Positions 26,443-35,447 of a stretch of 64,000 bases of DNA are shown here, piece after piece (positions within the stretch are counted from its first letter, which is position 1; every line of letters starts with the position of its first letter). The notes below the pieces were generated by a model. It did no database searches, had not been told where the DNA came from, and saw only the letters and a program-made list of their open reading frames with translations. The stretch is from Sphingomonas suaedae. GTDB taxonomy: Bacteria; Pseudomonadota; Alphaproteobacteria; Sphingomonadales; Sphingomonadaceae. Location of the stretch: contig NZ_CP042239.1 of NCBI RefSeq assembly GCF_007833215.1, positions 3,532,001-3,596,000 of the forward strand. The letters are read 5' to 3'. The position numbers and the translations under genes are program-made.

Positions 26443-29400
26443 ATGCAGGGAATGTTCGGGGAAATGGCTATGGTTCGCGCGGCATTGGGTTTCATATCGC
26501 TGTGCGCGCTGGCCGTGCCCGCAATGGCGAAGGACGATCTGCCGCTCACGGAGCGCCGCACGCTGAGCTATGACGTATCGAGCGGCACCTTCATGTCGCT
26601 CGCGGTGTCGCCCGACGGCAAGACGATCCTGTTCGACATGCTGGGCGAACTCTACGCCATGCCCGCGACCGGTGGTCGGGCCATCCCGATCGCGCAGGGC
26701 ATCGCGTTCGAGGTTCAGCCAACCTTCTCCCCGGACGGCCGTTGGATTGCCTATGTCAGCGACCGGTCGGGTGGCGACAATGTCTGGATCGCCCGCGCCG
26801 ATGGCAGCGCGGCGCGGCGGATCACGTCGGAGGACGAGGGCGCGGTGCGCACCTCGCCCGAATGGAGCGCCGACGGCAAGTCGATCTATGTCAGCCGCCA
26901 CCGCATCCGTGTCGGCCATTATGAGCTGTGGCGGCACCCGGTCGATGGCGGACCGGGCGAACTGGTCGCGCCGATCAAGACCGCGCGCGGCGAGCAGAGC
27001 ACGCTCGGCGTCTCGCCCTCGCGCGACGGCAACTATCTCTATTTCGCGCGCACCGTTGCGGACCAGTCGTTCGACCAGTCCGTCGCCTGGACGATCGTCC
27101 GGCGCGACATCGCGACCGGCGAGGAAACGCCGGTCATCACCAATTCCGGCTCGCGCGAGGCCGCGAAGGAGACGTTCTTCCGCCCGGCCATTTCCCCGGA
27201 TGGCAGACTGCTCGCCTATGCAACGCGGCGCATGGCGGAGACGCGGCTGCGGGTGCGCGACCTGACGACCGGGCTGGACCGCGATCTCGGGCCCGCCCCG
27301 CTCGACCTGATGAACGGCGCGGCGTGGATGGACCTGATCCCGCGCTATGCCTTTACGCCCGACGGCAAGGCGATCCTCATCGCGTTCGAAGGCCGGGTCG
27401 AGCGGCGCCCGGTGGACGGATCGGCGGCGACGCAAATCCCCTTTACCGCCAGGCTCGACCTTGAGGTCGGCATGTCAACCCGCATCGCGGTGCGCGAGCC
27501 GACCGGGCCGGTGCGCGCGAAGCTGCCGATGGGAACCAGCGTTGCGCCCGACGGCACACGCGTCGCCTATGCGGCGCTCGGCAGCATCTATGTCCAGCCG
27601 GTCGACGGCGGACCCTCGATCCGCTTGCCAATCGTCGGCGACCCTGCCTCCCAGCCCGGCTGGAGTCCCGACGGCAAGCGCATCGCCTATGCGACCTGGA
27701 GCGAGCGTGAGGGTGGGGCGGTCTGGACCGTCGCGGCGGACGGGAAGAGCGCGCCCGTGAAGCTCAGCACCCTGTCCGCCTTCTACACCTGGCCGGTCTT
27801 TGCTCCCGATGGGCGCAATGTGCTGACGGTACGCTCGGCGGCGGCGGCGCGGCAGCTGAGCGGCTATATCGTCTCGCCGCTGCGGTCGGGCGAACTGGTC
27901 GCGATTCCTGCCAGTGGCGGGGAGGCGCGGGTCATTGCCAGCGGCACGCTGGGCCAGCGCCCGCATTTCACCCGCGCGGCGCCGGGCGAAGTGCATCTGA
28001 TGAGCGAGGATGGCCTCATCGCCGTCGATCTCGCCAGTGGAGCGCAGCGTCCCGTCGCCAAGCTGCTGACGCAAAATTACTATTTCACCGAAGCCCCGGC
28101 GAAGATGGACGATATCCGCATCAGCCCGGACGGCAAATGGCTGGCGGCGCAGGCGCGCGAGCAGCTTTATCTGCTGCCCGTCCCGGCTGACCCCGCAACG
28201 CCGGTCGATCTCGGCGCGGCGGACAATCCGGGGCGGCAGGTGACCGATATCGGCGCCAACTATTATGACTGGCGCAGCGACGGGGCTTTGGTCTGGTCGG
28301 TGGGCAATTTCCTGCAAGTCCTGCCCGATCCGACCGCGCCGATACCGACCCGCCATGTCGAGCTGATCGCCGAACTGCCCCGCGCCCGGCCACAGGGCAG
28401 CATCCTGCTGCGCGGCGCCCGCGCGCTCACCATGGCGGATGGCGACAGGGTGATCGAGAATGCCGATATCCTGGTGACCGGAGACCGCATCGCCGCAATC
28501 GGCCCGCGCGGAAGTTTCGCGGTGCCCGCCGGAACGCCCACCCGCGACCTCGGCGGCAAGACCGTTGCGCCCGGCCTGATCGACGATCACGATCACATCG
28601 GCTCGATCCGCCGCTATGCCCTCGCCTATGAAGACACGTCGATGCGGGCGCGGCTCGCCTTTGGCGTGACGACCGCCTTCGACCCCTCGACGCTGACCAT
28701 CGACCAGATCGCCTATCAGGATCTGATCGATGCCGGACTGATGATCGCGCCGCGGCTTCGCTCCACCGGCCCCGGCATTTTCGCGCGCGAACGCTTCACC
28801 TCGCGCGAACAGGTGCGCGCGGTGCTGCGCCGCTACAGCGAGGCGTGGGGCCTCACCAATATCAAGCAATATCGCGGTGAGAGCCGGACGGTGCGGCAAT
28901 GGATCGCGATGGAAGCGCGCGCGCAGGGGCTGATCCCGACCACGGAGGGGAGCCACAATCCCAAGCTGATCCTGACGCAGCTGCTGGATGGCTATGCGGG
29001 CAGCGAACACGCGCTGCCCATCGCGCCGTTGCAGGAGGATGTCATCAAGCTGTTCGCGCTTACTCGCACCAGCTATGTCGCGACGCTGCTCGTCAACACC
29101 AGCAGCCCGGCGGCGAAGCATCACTTCGTCGGTAAATATGACCCCGCGCTCGACGCCAAGGTGCGCCGTTTCTGGCCGCCAGCGACGATCGCCGCGAAGC
29201 TGGCGCAGCGCGACTGGTCTTCGCTCGCCGCATCCCGCGCGCCTGCGCTGGCCCGGGATACCGCGCGGCTGGCCGAGGCTGGGGCGCTGGTCGGCATGGG
29301 CGCGCATGGCGACGATCCCGGCATCGGCTATCATTACGAGATGGAGGCCCATGCGCTGGGTGGCATGACGCCGATGGCGATCCTCCACGCCGCGACTGCG

Positions 29401-29661
29401 GGCGCTGCCGAGGTGATCGGGCGGCTCGGCGATATGGGCACGCTGGAGGCCGGCAAATATGCCGATCTGGTGGTGTTCGACCGCGATCCGCTGACCGATA
29501 TCCGCAATACGCGCTCGCTCAGCCTGGTGATGCGCGGTGGGCAGTTGTTCGACGCCGACACGCTCGACGAACTCTGGCCGCAACGGCGCAAGCTGCCGGC
29601 CCCTTGGTTCGCGGGCGGCGAGAAGGAAACCCAATGGCTGCCGCTGGAGCCGAAAGAGTGA
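26443..29661 (+). CDS. secreted TolB-type beta-propeller fused to an amidohydrolase
   Basis: 1072 residues. The signal peptide is clear in VRAALGFISLCALAVPAMA. The N-terminal two-thirds carries repeated PD40/TolB blades of the form SPDGKTILF, SPDGRWIAYVSD and SPDGKRIAYATW. The C-terminal third (from about residue 650) is an amidohydrolase with HxH in APGLIDDHDHIG, TEGSHNPK, GMGAHGDDPG and GKYADLVVFDRDPL. Such fusions are periplasmic peptidase- or amidase-like enzymes of unknown substrate. Start choices at 26443, 26464 and 26470 are in frame; the last two have GGGGA upstream and give a cleaner signal peptide. It begins three bases after proC and overlaps the next gene by four. Confidence 0.88.
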   Translation: MQGMFGEMAMVRAALGFISLCALAVPAMAKDDLPLTERRTLSYDVSSGTFMSLAVSPDGKTILFDMLGELYAMPATGGRAIPIAQGIAFEVQPTFSPDGRWIAYVSDRSGGDNVWIARADGSAARRITSEDEGAVRTSPEWSADGKSIYVSRHRIRVGHYELWRHPVDGGPGELVAPIKTARGEQSTLGVSPSRDGNYLYFARTVADQSFDQSVAWTIVRRDIATGEETPVITNSGSREAAKETFFRPAISPDGRLLAYATRRMAETRLRVRDLTTGLDRDLGPAPLDLMNGAAWMDLIPRYAFTPDGKAILIAFEGRVERRPVDGSAATQIPFTARLDLEVGMSTRIAVREPTGPVRAKLPMGTSVAPDGTRVAYAALGSIYVQPVDGGPSIRLPIVGDPASQPGWSPDGKRIAYATWSEREGGAVWTVAADGKSAPVKLSTLSAFYTWPVFAPDGRNVLTVRSAAAARQLSGYIVSPLRSGELVAIPASGGEARVIASGTLGQRPHFTRAAPGEVHLMSEDGLIAVDLASGAQRPVAKLLTQNYYFTEAPAKMDDIRISPDGKWLAAQAREQLYLLPVPADPATPVDLGAADNPGRQVTDIGANYYDWRSDGALVWSVGNFLQVLPDPTAPIPTRHVELIAELPRARPQGSILLRGARALTMADGDRVIENADILVTGDRIAAIGPRGSFAVPAGTPTRDLGGKTVAPGLIDDHDHIGSIRRYALAYEDTSMRARLAFGVTTAFDPSTLTIDQIAYQDLIDAGLMIAPRLRSTGPGIFARERFTSREQVRAVLRRYSEAWGLTNIKQYRGESRTVRQWIAMEARAQGLIPTTEGSHNPKLILTQLLDGYAGSEHALPIAPLQEDVIKLFALTRTSYVATLLVNTSSPAAKHHFVGKYDPALDAKVRRFWPPATIAAKLAQRDWSSLAASRAPALARDTARLAEAGALVGMGAHGDDPGIGYHYEMEAHALGGMTPMAILHAATAGAAEVIGRLGDMGTLEAGKYADLVVFDRDPLTDIRNTRSLSLVMRGGQLFDADTLDELWPQRRKLPAPWFAGGEKETQWLPLEPKE

Positions 29662-30602
29662 TCGACCCGGAAATCCGCTTCTTCCTCGATGAGATGAAGG
29701 CGCGCTGGGCGGCGCACCCTTCACTCGCCTCGCTCGACTATCCCGGCCAGCGCGCGGTGTGCGAGGCGGTTCGGTCGCGCTGGACGCAGGGTGGCCCCGC
29801 GATGACGCGGACGCTGGAGCGGGTGTTCGATCCCGGCGCCGGGTCGCTGCACATCCGCGTCTATCTGCCTGAAGGCGCATCGCAGCCTGCACCCGCGCTG
29901 GTGTACCTGCACGGCGGCGGGTTCACCCTGTTCTCGATCGATACGCATGATCGGCTGATGCGCGAATATGCCGCCGCCGGGGGTTTTGTCGTGGTGGGCG
30001 TCGATTACCCGCTCTCGCCAGAGCATAAATATCCGGTCGCGCTCGACCGGATCGAGGCGCTGATGCTGTGGCTCCGCGACCATGGCGGGGAACTGGGCGT
30101 CGACGGCAGCCGACTGGCGATGGGCGGCGATTCGGCGGGGGCGAATTTGAGCTTCGCCACCGCGCTGCGGCTGCGCGACCGGGGCGAGGGCGGGTTGGTG
30201 CGCGCGATCCTGTCCAATTACGGCTATTTCTCGAACATCATCTCGGACGAAGCGGAACGCGATTTCGGGGGACCGACCTCCAACCTCGATCGCGAAGAGG
30301 CGCTGGCCTATTTCGCCAACTACCTGACCGACATGGCGAGCGAATGCGCGGATCCTTTGGTGTGCCCGCTGCGCGCCGATATGGCGGGGATGCCCCCGGT
30401 GTTTCTGGTCATTCCCGAATGCGATCTGCTTACCGAACAATCGGTGGCAATGGCCGCCAGCCTGCGCGCGGCTGGCGTCGAGACGGGGGAGAAGCTCTAC
30501 GCCGGGGCGACGCACAGCTTTCTTGAAGCGATGTCGGTGGCGGCTGTGGCGCGGGAGGCGATCGCCGATGGGGCGGAATTTGTGCGCGAAAAGCTCGCCT
30601 AA
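29658..30602 (+). CDS. alpha/beta hydrolase, hormone-sensitive-lipase type
   Basis: 314 residues. The oxyanion-hole motif HGGGF is near residue 92 and the nucleophile elbow GDSAG near 155. The aspartate region is IPECDLLTEQS and the histidine is in ATHSFLE. This is the HSL/GDXG branch of carboxylesterases. The GTG at 29658 overlaps the upstream stop (GTGA) and follows GGAG; a longer frame from 29604 lies inside the previous gene and is less likely. There is no signal peptide, so it probably acts in the cytoplasm on an ester or amide product of the operon. It is the last gene of the coupled operon and a palindromic repeat follows. Confidence 0.85.
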   Translation: MIDPEIRFFLDEMKARWAAHPSLASLDYPGQRAVCEAVRSRWTQGGPAMTRTLERVFDPGAGSLHIRVYLPEGASQPAPALVYLHGGGFTLFSIDTHDRLMREYAAAGGFVVVGVDYPLSPEHKYPVALDRIEALMLWLRDHGGELGVDGSRLAMGGDSAGANLSFATALRLRDRGEGGLVRAILSNYGYFSNIISDEAERDFGGPTSNLDREEALAYFANYLTDMASECADPLVCPLRADMAGMPPVFLVIPECDLLTEQSVAMAASLRAAGVETGEKLYAGATHSFLEAMSVAAVAREAIADGAEFVREKLA

Positions 30603-30672
30603 CCTACCCAACTCATCCCGCGTTCGCAGAGATGACGACTTCTTGAGCGGTTTCGGGCCGTATTGCCTCACG

Positions 30673-30798
30673 CTGTTCCCCGGCGCAGGCCGGGGCCCAG
30701 TTGCGAGCTGTTTCGAGGCAGGATGCCGCCTCGTGTTCATTGATACTGGGCCCCGGCCTGCGCCGGGGAACGGAGCGATGAAACTCAGCCCGAAAGCG
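30673..30798. repeat. palindromic intergenic repeat, family 1, copy 1
   Basis: A perfect 27-bp inverted repeat (30675-30701 with 30745-30771, arm beginning gttccccggcgcaggccg) around a 43-base loop, with conserved flanks. The whole 126-bp unit recurs in opposite orientation at 54164-54289. It lies between the convergent alpha/beta hydrolase and CoA-transferase genes and may act as a bidirectional terminator or mRNA stabiliser. Confidence 0.85.
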
Positions 30799-30800
30799 GC

Positions 30801-31991
30801 TTAAGCCGCCCCAACCACCCCCGCCGCGATCAGCCGTTCGATCTGCCTCTCGTCCAGCCCGCAGTCGCGCAGAATCTGGCGGCTGTCGGCCCCCAGCGCG
30901 CGCGGCGCGGTGTCGAGCGACGCCTCGACGCCCTCAAACACAACCGGCTGGGGAAGCATACGGACGACCCCTTCGCCATAGCCCTCCGGCACATCGAAAA
31001 AGCCGATCTCCGCCAGATGCGGATCGGTCAGCAGATCGCCCAGTTCCGCGACCCGCGAACAGGGCACATCACGCGCCTCCAGCGCTTCGATCCACGCGTC
31101 GGTCGTCCGCGCGGGCAGCGCCTCGGCCACCAGTGCGTAGAGGGTGTCGATCTGCGCCGGCCGCTGGCGCGGGTCGGCGAACCAGTCCTGCGCGATCACG
31201 TCGGTGCGCTCCACCTCGGTCAGAAAGGCGCGCCATTGGCGGTCGGTATAGGGCAGCACCGCGATCCACCCGTCCGCCGTACGGAACGGGCGGCGGTGTG
31301 GGGAAAGGATGCGGGGATAGCCGACCGCGCCGTCAGGGTCGAAGGTTGCGGCGGCAAGATGCTCGTTGAGCAGGAACGCGGCCAGTGCCTCGAACATCGG
31401 CACCTCGACCTTGATCGGCCCTTCACGCCCGTTCGCGCGCGCGACCAGCGCGGCCAATATGCCATAGACCGCATGGAGCGCCGCCACCTTGTCCGCCAGA
31501 ATCGTCGGTACGAAGCGCGGCTCGCCCGCGGTTGCGGCGCCGAGACCCGCAATGCCGCTCGCCGCCTGGATGATATCGTCGAACGCCGGGCGGTCGCGAT
31601 AGCTGCCGCGCTGGCCAAAGCCGATCGCCGCGCAATGGACGACGCGCGGATTGATCGCTGCAACCGCCTCGAACCCCAGCCCCAGCCGTTCGGCTGCATC
31701 CACCCGCATATTGTGGAAGATCACGTCGGCGGTTTCGATCAACGCGGTCAGTGCCGCGCGCCCGTCGGGTGATTTCAGGTCGAGCGCGACCATCTTCTTG
31801 TTGCGATTGTTGTTGACGAACAGCGCGCCACCGCCCGCGCCCGTGGGATGCGCGTACCGGGCGATATCGCCCTCCAGCGGCTCGACCTTGACGACCTCCG
31901 CGCCCAGGTCGGCGAGGATCTGGCCTGCATAGGGGCCGAGCACCACGGCGCCCACCTCGACGACCCGGATTCCCTTCAGCAGCGACAGCAT
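30801..31991 (-). CDS. CaiB/BaiF family CoA-transferase
   Basis: 396 residues, the normal length of a class-III CoA-transferase. Family features are LKGIRVVEVGAVVLGPYAG at the N-terminus, LGAEVVKVEPLEGD, NRNKKMVALDLKSPDGR, and the catalytic aspartate in RPAFDDIIQAASG. The enzyme moves CoA from a donor such as succinyl-CoA to a carboxylic acid. A ribosome site (gagggagatggg) precedes the ATG. It is divergent from the aldehyde dehydrogenase and shares an A/T-rich control region with it, so both probably belong to the same acid-catabolism unit. Confidence 0.9.
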   Translation of the reverse strand: MLSLLKGIRVVEVGAVVLGPYAGQILADLGAEVVKVEPLEGDIARYAHPTGAGGGALFVNNNRNKKMVALDLKSPDGRAALTALIETADVIFHNMRVDAAERLGLGFEAVAAINPRVVHCAAIGFGQRGSYRDRPAFDDIIQAASGIAGLGAATAGEPRFVPTILADKVAALHAVYGILAALVARANGREGPIKVEVPMFEALAAFLLNEHLAAATFDPDGAVGYPRILSPHRRPFRTADGWIAVLPYTDRQWRAFLTEVERTDVIAQDWFADPRQRPAQIDTLYALVAEALPARTTDAWIEALEARDVPCSRVAELGDLLTDPHLAEIGFFDVPEGYGEGVVRMLPQPVVFEGVEASLDTAPRALGADSRQILRDCGLDERQIERLIAAGVVGAA

Positions 31992-32008
31992 TTACCCATC
32001 TCCCTCTC

Positions 32009-32056
32009 TTGACTTAAATTTCTATACAGGGACAAATAAGTCCACAAATAGAAATT
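32009..32056. promoter_or_regulatory. divergent control region with 9-bp inverted repeat
   Basis: The 78-bp gap between the CoA-transferase and aldehyde dehydrogenase starts is strikingly A/T-rich. It holds the inverted repeat aatttctat (32017-32025) and atagaaatt (32048-32056) with a 22-base spacer, and a TTGACT at 32009-32014 that could be a -35 element. The likely binder is the IclR-type regulator encoded at 34502; this is inference. Confidence 0.4.
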
Positions 32057-32069
32057 GATTGGAGTCGGG

Positions 32070-33551
32070 ATGTTCGACGGGTTTGCGTTCGACAGGCTGT
32101 TCATCGGCGGCGAATGGGTGAAGCCCCTGGGTGGCGGCGTGCGTCCCAGCATCGACCCGGCGACCGGCGCGCCATGGGGCGATGTCGCCTTTGGCGGAGC
32201 GCGGGACATCGACCGCGCGGTGGCGGCCGCAAAGGCGGCGTTCGAGGGCCCCTGGCGAGCGATGCCGCCCTGGGAGCGCGCGGCGCTGCTCCGCAACTTC
32301 GCCGATCTCTACGCGACGCAGGTCGATGCGCTGGCGCAGATCGAGACGCGCGACAATGGCCGCGCCATCCGCGAATCGCGCGGCGATATCGGGTTGCACA
32401 GCCAATATTATCACTGGTTCGCCTCGCTCGCCGACAAGCTGGGCGGGCGGACGATCCCGATGGACGACAGCGTCCACGCCTTCACCACCCGGCACCCGGT
32501 CGGCGTGGTCGGCGCGATCACCCCATGGAATGTGCCGATGATGGCCGCGGCCTGGAAGCTCGGCCCGGCGCTGGCCGCGGGCTGCACCGTCGTGCTGAAG
32601 CCCGCCGAGTCCACGCCTGCCTCCTCGCTCGCGCTGGCGAAATTGTTCGAGGCGGCTGGCTTCCCGCCGGGCGTCGTCAATGTCGTCCCCGGCGACGGCA
32701 CGGTCGCGGGCGCGCGGCTGGTCGAGCATCCCGATGTCGCGAAGATCAGCTTCACCGGTGAGGGTTCGACCGCCAAGACGATCCTGAAGACGGGCGCGGA
32801 CACGCTCACCCGCTGCACCTTCGAGCTGGGCGGCAAGGCGCCGCACATCATCTTCGCCGATGCCGATATCGAGAATGCGCTGAACGCGGCGACGGGCTCG
32901 GCCTGGGCGCTGTGCGGACAAAGCTGCGCGCTGGGCAGCCGCGTGCTGGTCGAGCGTTCCATCTACGATCGCGTGGTCGAGGCGTTCCGCGAGCGCGCCG
33001 GCCGGGTACGGGTCGGGATGCCGCTCGACCCCGCCACGCATATGGGGCCGCAGGCGCACGCGCAGCAGCTCGACAAGACCCTGTCCTATGTCGGCATCGG
33101 TCGCGACGAGGGTGCGCAGCTTGTGGCCGGCGGCAACCGCATCGATCGCGACGGCCTGACCGGCGGCTATTTCGTCGAGCCGACCGTGTTCGCCGATGTC
33201 CGCGCCGACATGCGGATCGCGCAGGAGGAAATCTTCGGCCCCGTCGCCGCGATCATCCCGTTCGACGGCGAGGATGAAGCGGTGAGAATCGCCAACTCCA
33301 CCCCCTATGGCCTCGCCGCCGGGCTGTGGTCGTCGGACACCGGCCGCGCGCACCGCGTCGCCGCGCGGATCGAGGCGGGCATGGTCTGGGTCAACACCTA
33401 TCGCTACATCCGCTGGTCCACCCCCTATGGCGGGGTGAAGCAAAGCGGCTGGGGCCGCGAGAACGGACTCGAGGGGCTCGACCCGTTCCTCGAAACCAAG
33501 ACTACGATCATCTCCACCACGGGGAAATTCCCCGATCCGTTTGCGAGTTAG
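32070..33551 (+). CDS. NAD(P)-dependent aldehyde dehydrogenase
   Basis: 493 residues. Conserved aldehyde dehydrogenase features are ITPWNVPMMAAAWKLGPAL, the cofactor-binding KPAESTP and FTGEGS, the general base glutamate in FELGGKAPHI, the catalytic cysteine in CGQSCALGSRV, EEIFGPV, and the C-terminal YGGVKQSGWGREN. It oxidises an aldehyde to an acid, substrate unknown. The start at 32070 was chosen for the GGAG five bases upstream. It is the first plus-strand gene of the catabolic unit, facing the CoA-transferase. Confidence 0.92.
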   Translation: MFDGFAFDRLFIGGEWVKPLGGGVRPSIDPATGAPWGDVAFGGARDIDRAVAAAKAAFEGPWRAMPPWERAALLRNFADLYATQVDALAQIETRDNGRAIRESRGDIGLHSQYYHWFASLADKLGGRTIPMDDSVHAFTTRHPVGVVGAITPWNVPMMAAAWKLGPALAAGCTVVLKPAESTPASSLALAKLFEAAGFPPGVVNVVPGDGTVAGARLVEHPDVAKISFTGEGSTAKTILKTGADTLTRCTFELGGKAPHIIFADADIENALNAATGSAWALCGQSCALGSRVLVERSIYDRVVEAFRERAGRVRVGMPLDPATHMGPQAHAQQLDKTLSYVGIGRDEGAQLVAGGNRIDRDGLTGGYFVEPTVFADVRADMRIAQEEIFGPVAAIIPFDGEDEAVRIANSTPYGLAAGLWSSDTGRAHRVAARIEAGMVWVNTYRYIRWSTPYGGVKQSGWGRENGLEGLDPFLETKTTIISTTGKFPDPFAS

Positions 33552-33572
33552 CCTCGTGCGGCTCTCCTCAAT

Positions 33573-33687
33573 CCTCCCCTGCAAGGGGAGGTGGCAGCGC
33601 GCAGCGCTGACGGAGGGGTGTCGCGCTATCGACAGGGGTACACCCCTCCACCGCCTTTGGCGGTCCCCCTCCCCCTCCGGGGGAGGA
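33573..33687. repeat. palindromic intergenic repeat, family 2, copy A
   Basis: A GC-rich mosaic of short hairpins beginning cctcccctgcaaggggagg and ending with a gggggaggaatg-like motif. Blocks of it recur in the gaps at 35236-35399 and 37740-37904, with this copy inverted relative to those two. Confidence 0.75.
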
Positions 33688-33706
33688 ATGAGAAAGGACT
33701 GAATCC

Positions 33707-34471
33707 ATGCGCCTGAACGGCAAACTCGCCATCGTCACCGCCGCAGCGTCCGGCATGGGCCGCGCGGGCGTCGCACGCTTCGTGCGCGAAGGCGCCAAGG
33801 TCGCCGCGATCGACATCAGTGCTGAGGCGCTGGAGGGCGTTGTCGCGGAGTTCGGGGCGGACACGGTGACCGGCATCCGTGCCGACCTGCTCAACCCGGA
33901 CGATGCGACCGGCAGCATCGATCAGGCGGTCGAATGGCTGGGCGGCGCCGACATCTTGTGGGCACATGCGGGGATGCCGGGTCCCGCCTCGGTCGAAAAT
34001 CTCGACCTCGACGCCTATCGCAAGGCGATCGACCTCAACATCACCTCGGCGGCGCTCGGCGCGGGGCGGGTGGCGCAGCACATGCGCAAGCGCGGCGGCG
34101 GGTCGATCATCTTCACCTCGTCGGTATCCGGCCTTGTCGGATCGATGATGAGCCCGATCTATTCCGCCGCGAAATGGGGCGTGGTCGGCCTGACCAAGAG
34201 CCTCGCGCTGGCGCTGGCCGGCGACGGCATCCGCGTCAACGTCGTCTGCCCCGGCCTTGCCGACACGCCGATGAAGACCGGTTTCACCGGGCGCAGCGGC
34301 GACCCAGCCGAGGCCGCAGCGAATGAAGCCAAGCTGATCGCCAACGTGCCGATGGGGCGGCTGGTGCAGGCGGGCGAGATCGCCGACGCAGCGCTGTGGC
34401 TGGCATCGGACGAGGCGAGCTTCGTCACCGGCGTCGCGCTGCCGGTCGATGGCGGCTTCACGGCGCGTTGA
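33707..34471 (+). CDS. short-chain dehydrogenase/reductase
   Basis: 254 residues, the classical SDR length. The cofactor motif is TAAASGMGRAG (residues about 10-20), with the acidic AAIDIS loop, then the catalytic serine in FTSSVSGLVGS, YSAAKWG (YxxxK) and NVVCPGLADTPM. The C-terminal FVTGVALPVDGGF is typical. It would oxidise an alcohol or reduce a ketone with NAD(P). Between the aldehyde dehydrogenase and IclR regulator genes, it probably takes part in the same acid or alcohol catabolic route. Confidence 0.9.
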   Translation: MRLNGKLAIVTAAASGMGRAGVARFVREGAKVAAIDISAEALEGVVAEFGADTVTGIRADLLNPDDATGSIDQAVEWLGGADILWAHAGMPGPASVENLDLDAYRKAIDLNITSAALGAGRVAQHMRKRGGGSIIFTSSVSGLVGSMMSPIYSAAKWGVVGLTKSLALALAGDGIRVNVVCPGLADTPMKTGFTGRSGDPAEAAANEAKLIANVPMGRLVQAGEIADAALWLASDEASFVTGVALPVDGGFTAR

Positions 34472-34501
34472 CAGTGCGCGGCGGGGGCGAGACATCAGGC
34501 T

Positions 34502-35230
34502 ATGACCACCGTCCGCCAAGCCGCCAATGCGCTCGAAATTCTGGAATATTTCGCGCGCCGTCTGAAGCCGGCCACCCCGGCGGAGATGGCCGACGATCTC
34601 GGCTGGCCGCGCTCCAGCACCTTCAAGCTGGTCGGCACGCTCGCCGGTATGGGCTGGCTCTACGAGCCACGCACGCGCGGCGGCTATTATCCCAGCCCGC
34701 GCTGGCTGGTGCTGGCGCAGGCGGTGACCAATGCCGAACCTTTGCCCGAGAAGTACCAGACGCTCGCCCGCGACCTGATGGAAGCGACCGGAGAGACGGC
34801 GGCGATCTCCGCCCCGGCTGGCATCTTCGCGACCTTTGTCGATGTGGCGGAATCGCGCCAGCCGGTGCGCTATTTCGCGCAGGTCGGCGATCGGGTGCCG
34901 ATCCACGCCACCTCGGCGGGTCGCGCGCTGCTGTCGCTGATGCCCCGCGCGGAGCGGGAGAAATTGTACCGCAAGATCGATTTCGTCGCCTATGCGCCGA
35001 CCACCCCGGCCAGCCCGGAAGCGGTCGAGGCACGGCTGGCCGAGGCCGAGGCGATGGGCTGGCACCAGAGCAACACCGAATATACGCCCGACCTTGCCGG
35101 GGTCGCGATGCCGCTGCCCGGCAGCGACAGATTATTGTCGGTGGTGGTGGTCGGCCCGGTCTCGCGCTGCCTGGAGCGACGCGCCGAGATGGCGGCGGTG
35201 GTCGCGGATCGGCTGAAGCGGCTGACCTAA
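34502..35230 (+). CDS. IclR-family transcriptional regulator
   Basis: 242 residues. The N-terminal winged helix is at residues about 5-65, with the recognition region ATPAEMADDLGWPRSSTFKLV and the wing LYEPRTRGGYYPS. The C-terminal effector domain is GAF-like (FATFVDVAESRQPVRY, IHATSAGRALLSLM, GVAMPLPG). IclR proteins respond to small carboxylic or aromatic acids. It lies 30 bp after the SDR gene and in front of the MFS acid transporter, so it probably controls this cluster. The inverted repeat at 32017-32056 is a candidate site. Confidence 0.9.
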   Translation: MTTVRQAANALEILEYFARRLKPATPAEMADDLGWPRSSTFKLVGTLAGMGWLYEPRTRGGYYPSPRWLVLAQAVTNAEPLPEKYQTLARDLMEATGETAAISAPAGIFATFVDVAESRQPVRYFAQVGDRVPIHATSAGRALLSLMPRAEREKLYRKIDFVAYAPTTPASPEAVEARLAEAEAMGWHQSNTEYTPDLAGVAMPLPGSDRLLSVVVVGPVSRCLERRAEMAAVVADRLKRLT

Positions 35231-35235
35231 ATAAT

Positions 35236-35399
35236 TCCTCCCCCAGCTTTGCTGGGGGAGGGGGACCGCGCGCGCAGCGCGTGGTGGAGGGGCCGCCGCG
35301 CAGACGGCGGAATTTTGCCGAAGCGGCTCGGGCCCTCTGCGCGGCCGCCCCTCCGTCAGCGCTTCGCGCTGCCACCTCCGCCACAGGGCAGGGGGGGAA
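35236..35399. repeat. palindromic intergenic repeat, family 2, copy B
   Basis: Starts with the hairpin tcccccagctttgctggggga, then a ggaccgc...gcgcagcgcgtggtggagggg block shared with copy C, and ends in a gggggggaatg motif. It fills most of the 217-bp gap between the IclR and MFS genes. Confidence 0.75.
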
Positions 35400-35447
35400 T
35401 GAATGCAGAGAGCGCACGCAACCGAACCCACCCTTCAGGAGAGCGAT

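Noticed and set aside
27475..29892. 805-codon minus-strand frame
   Set aside because: Antisense to the beta-propeller amidohydrolase, which has clear blade and metal motifs.
30673..30798. Palindrome considered as an insertion-sequence end
   Set aside because: No transposase gene lies between or near the copies, and both copies are complete and short.
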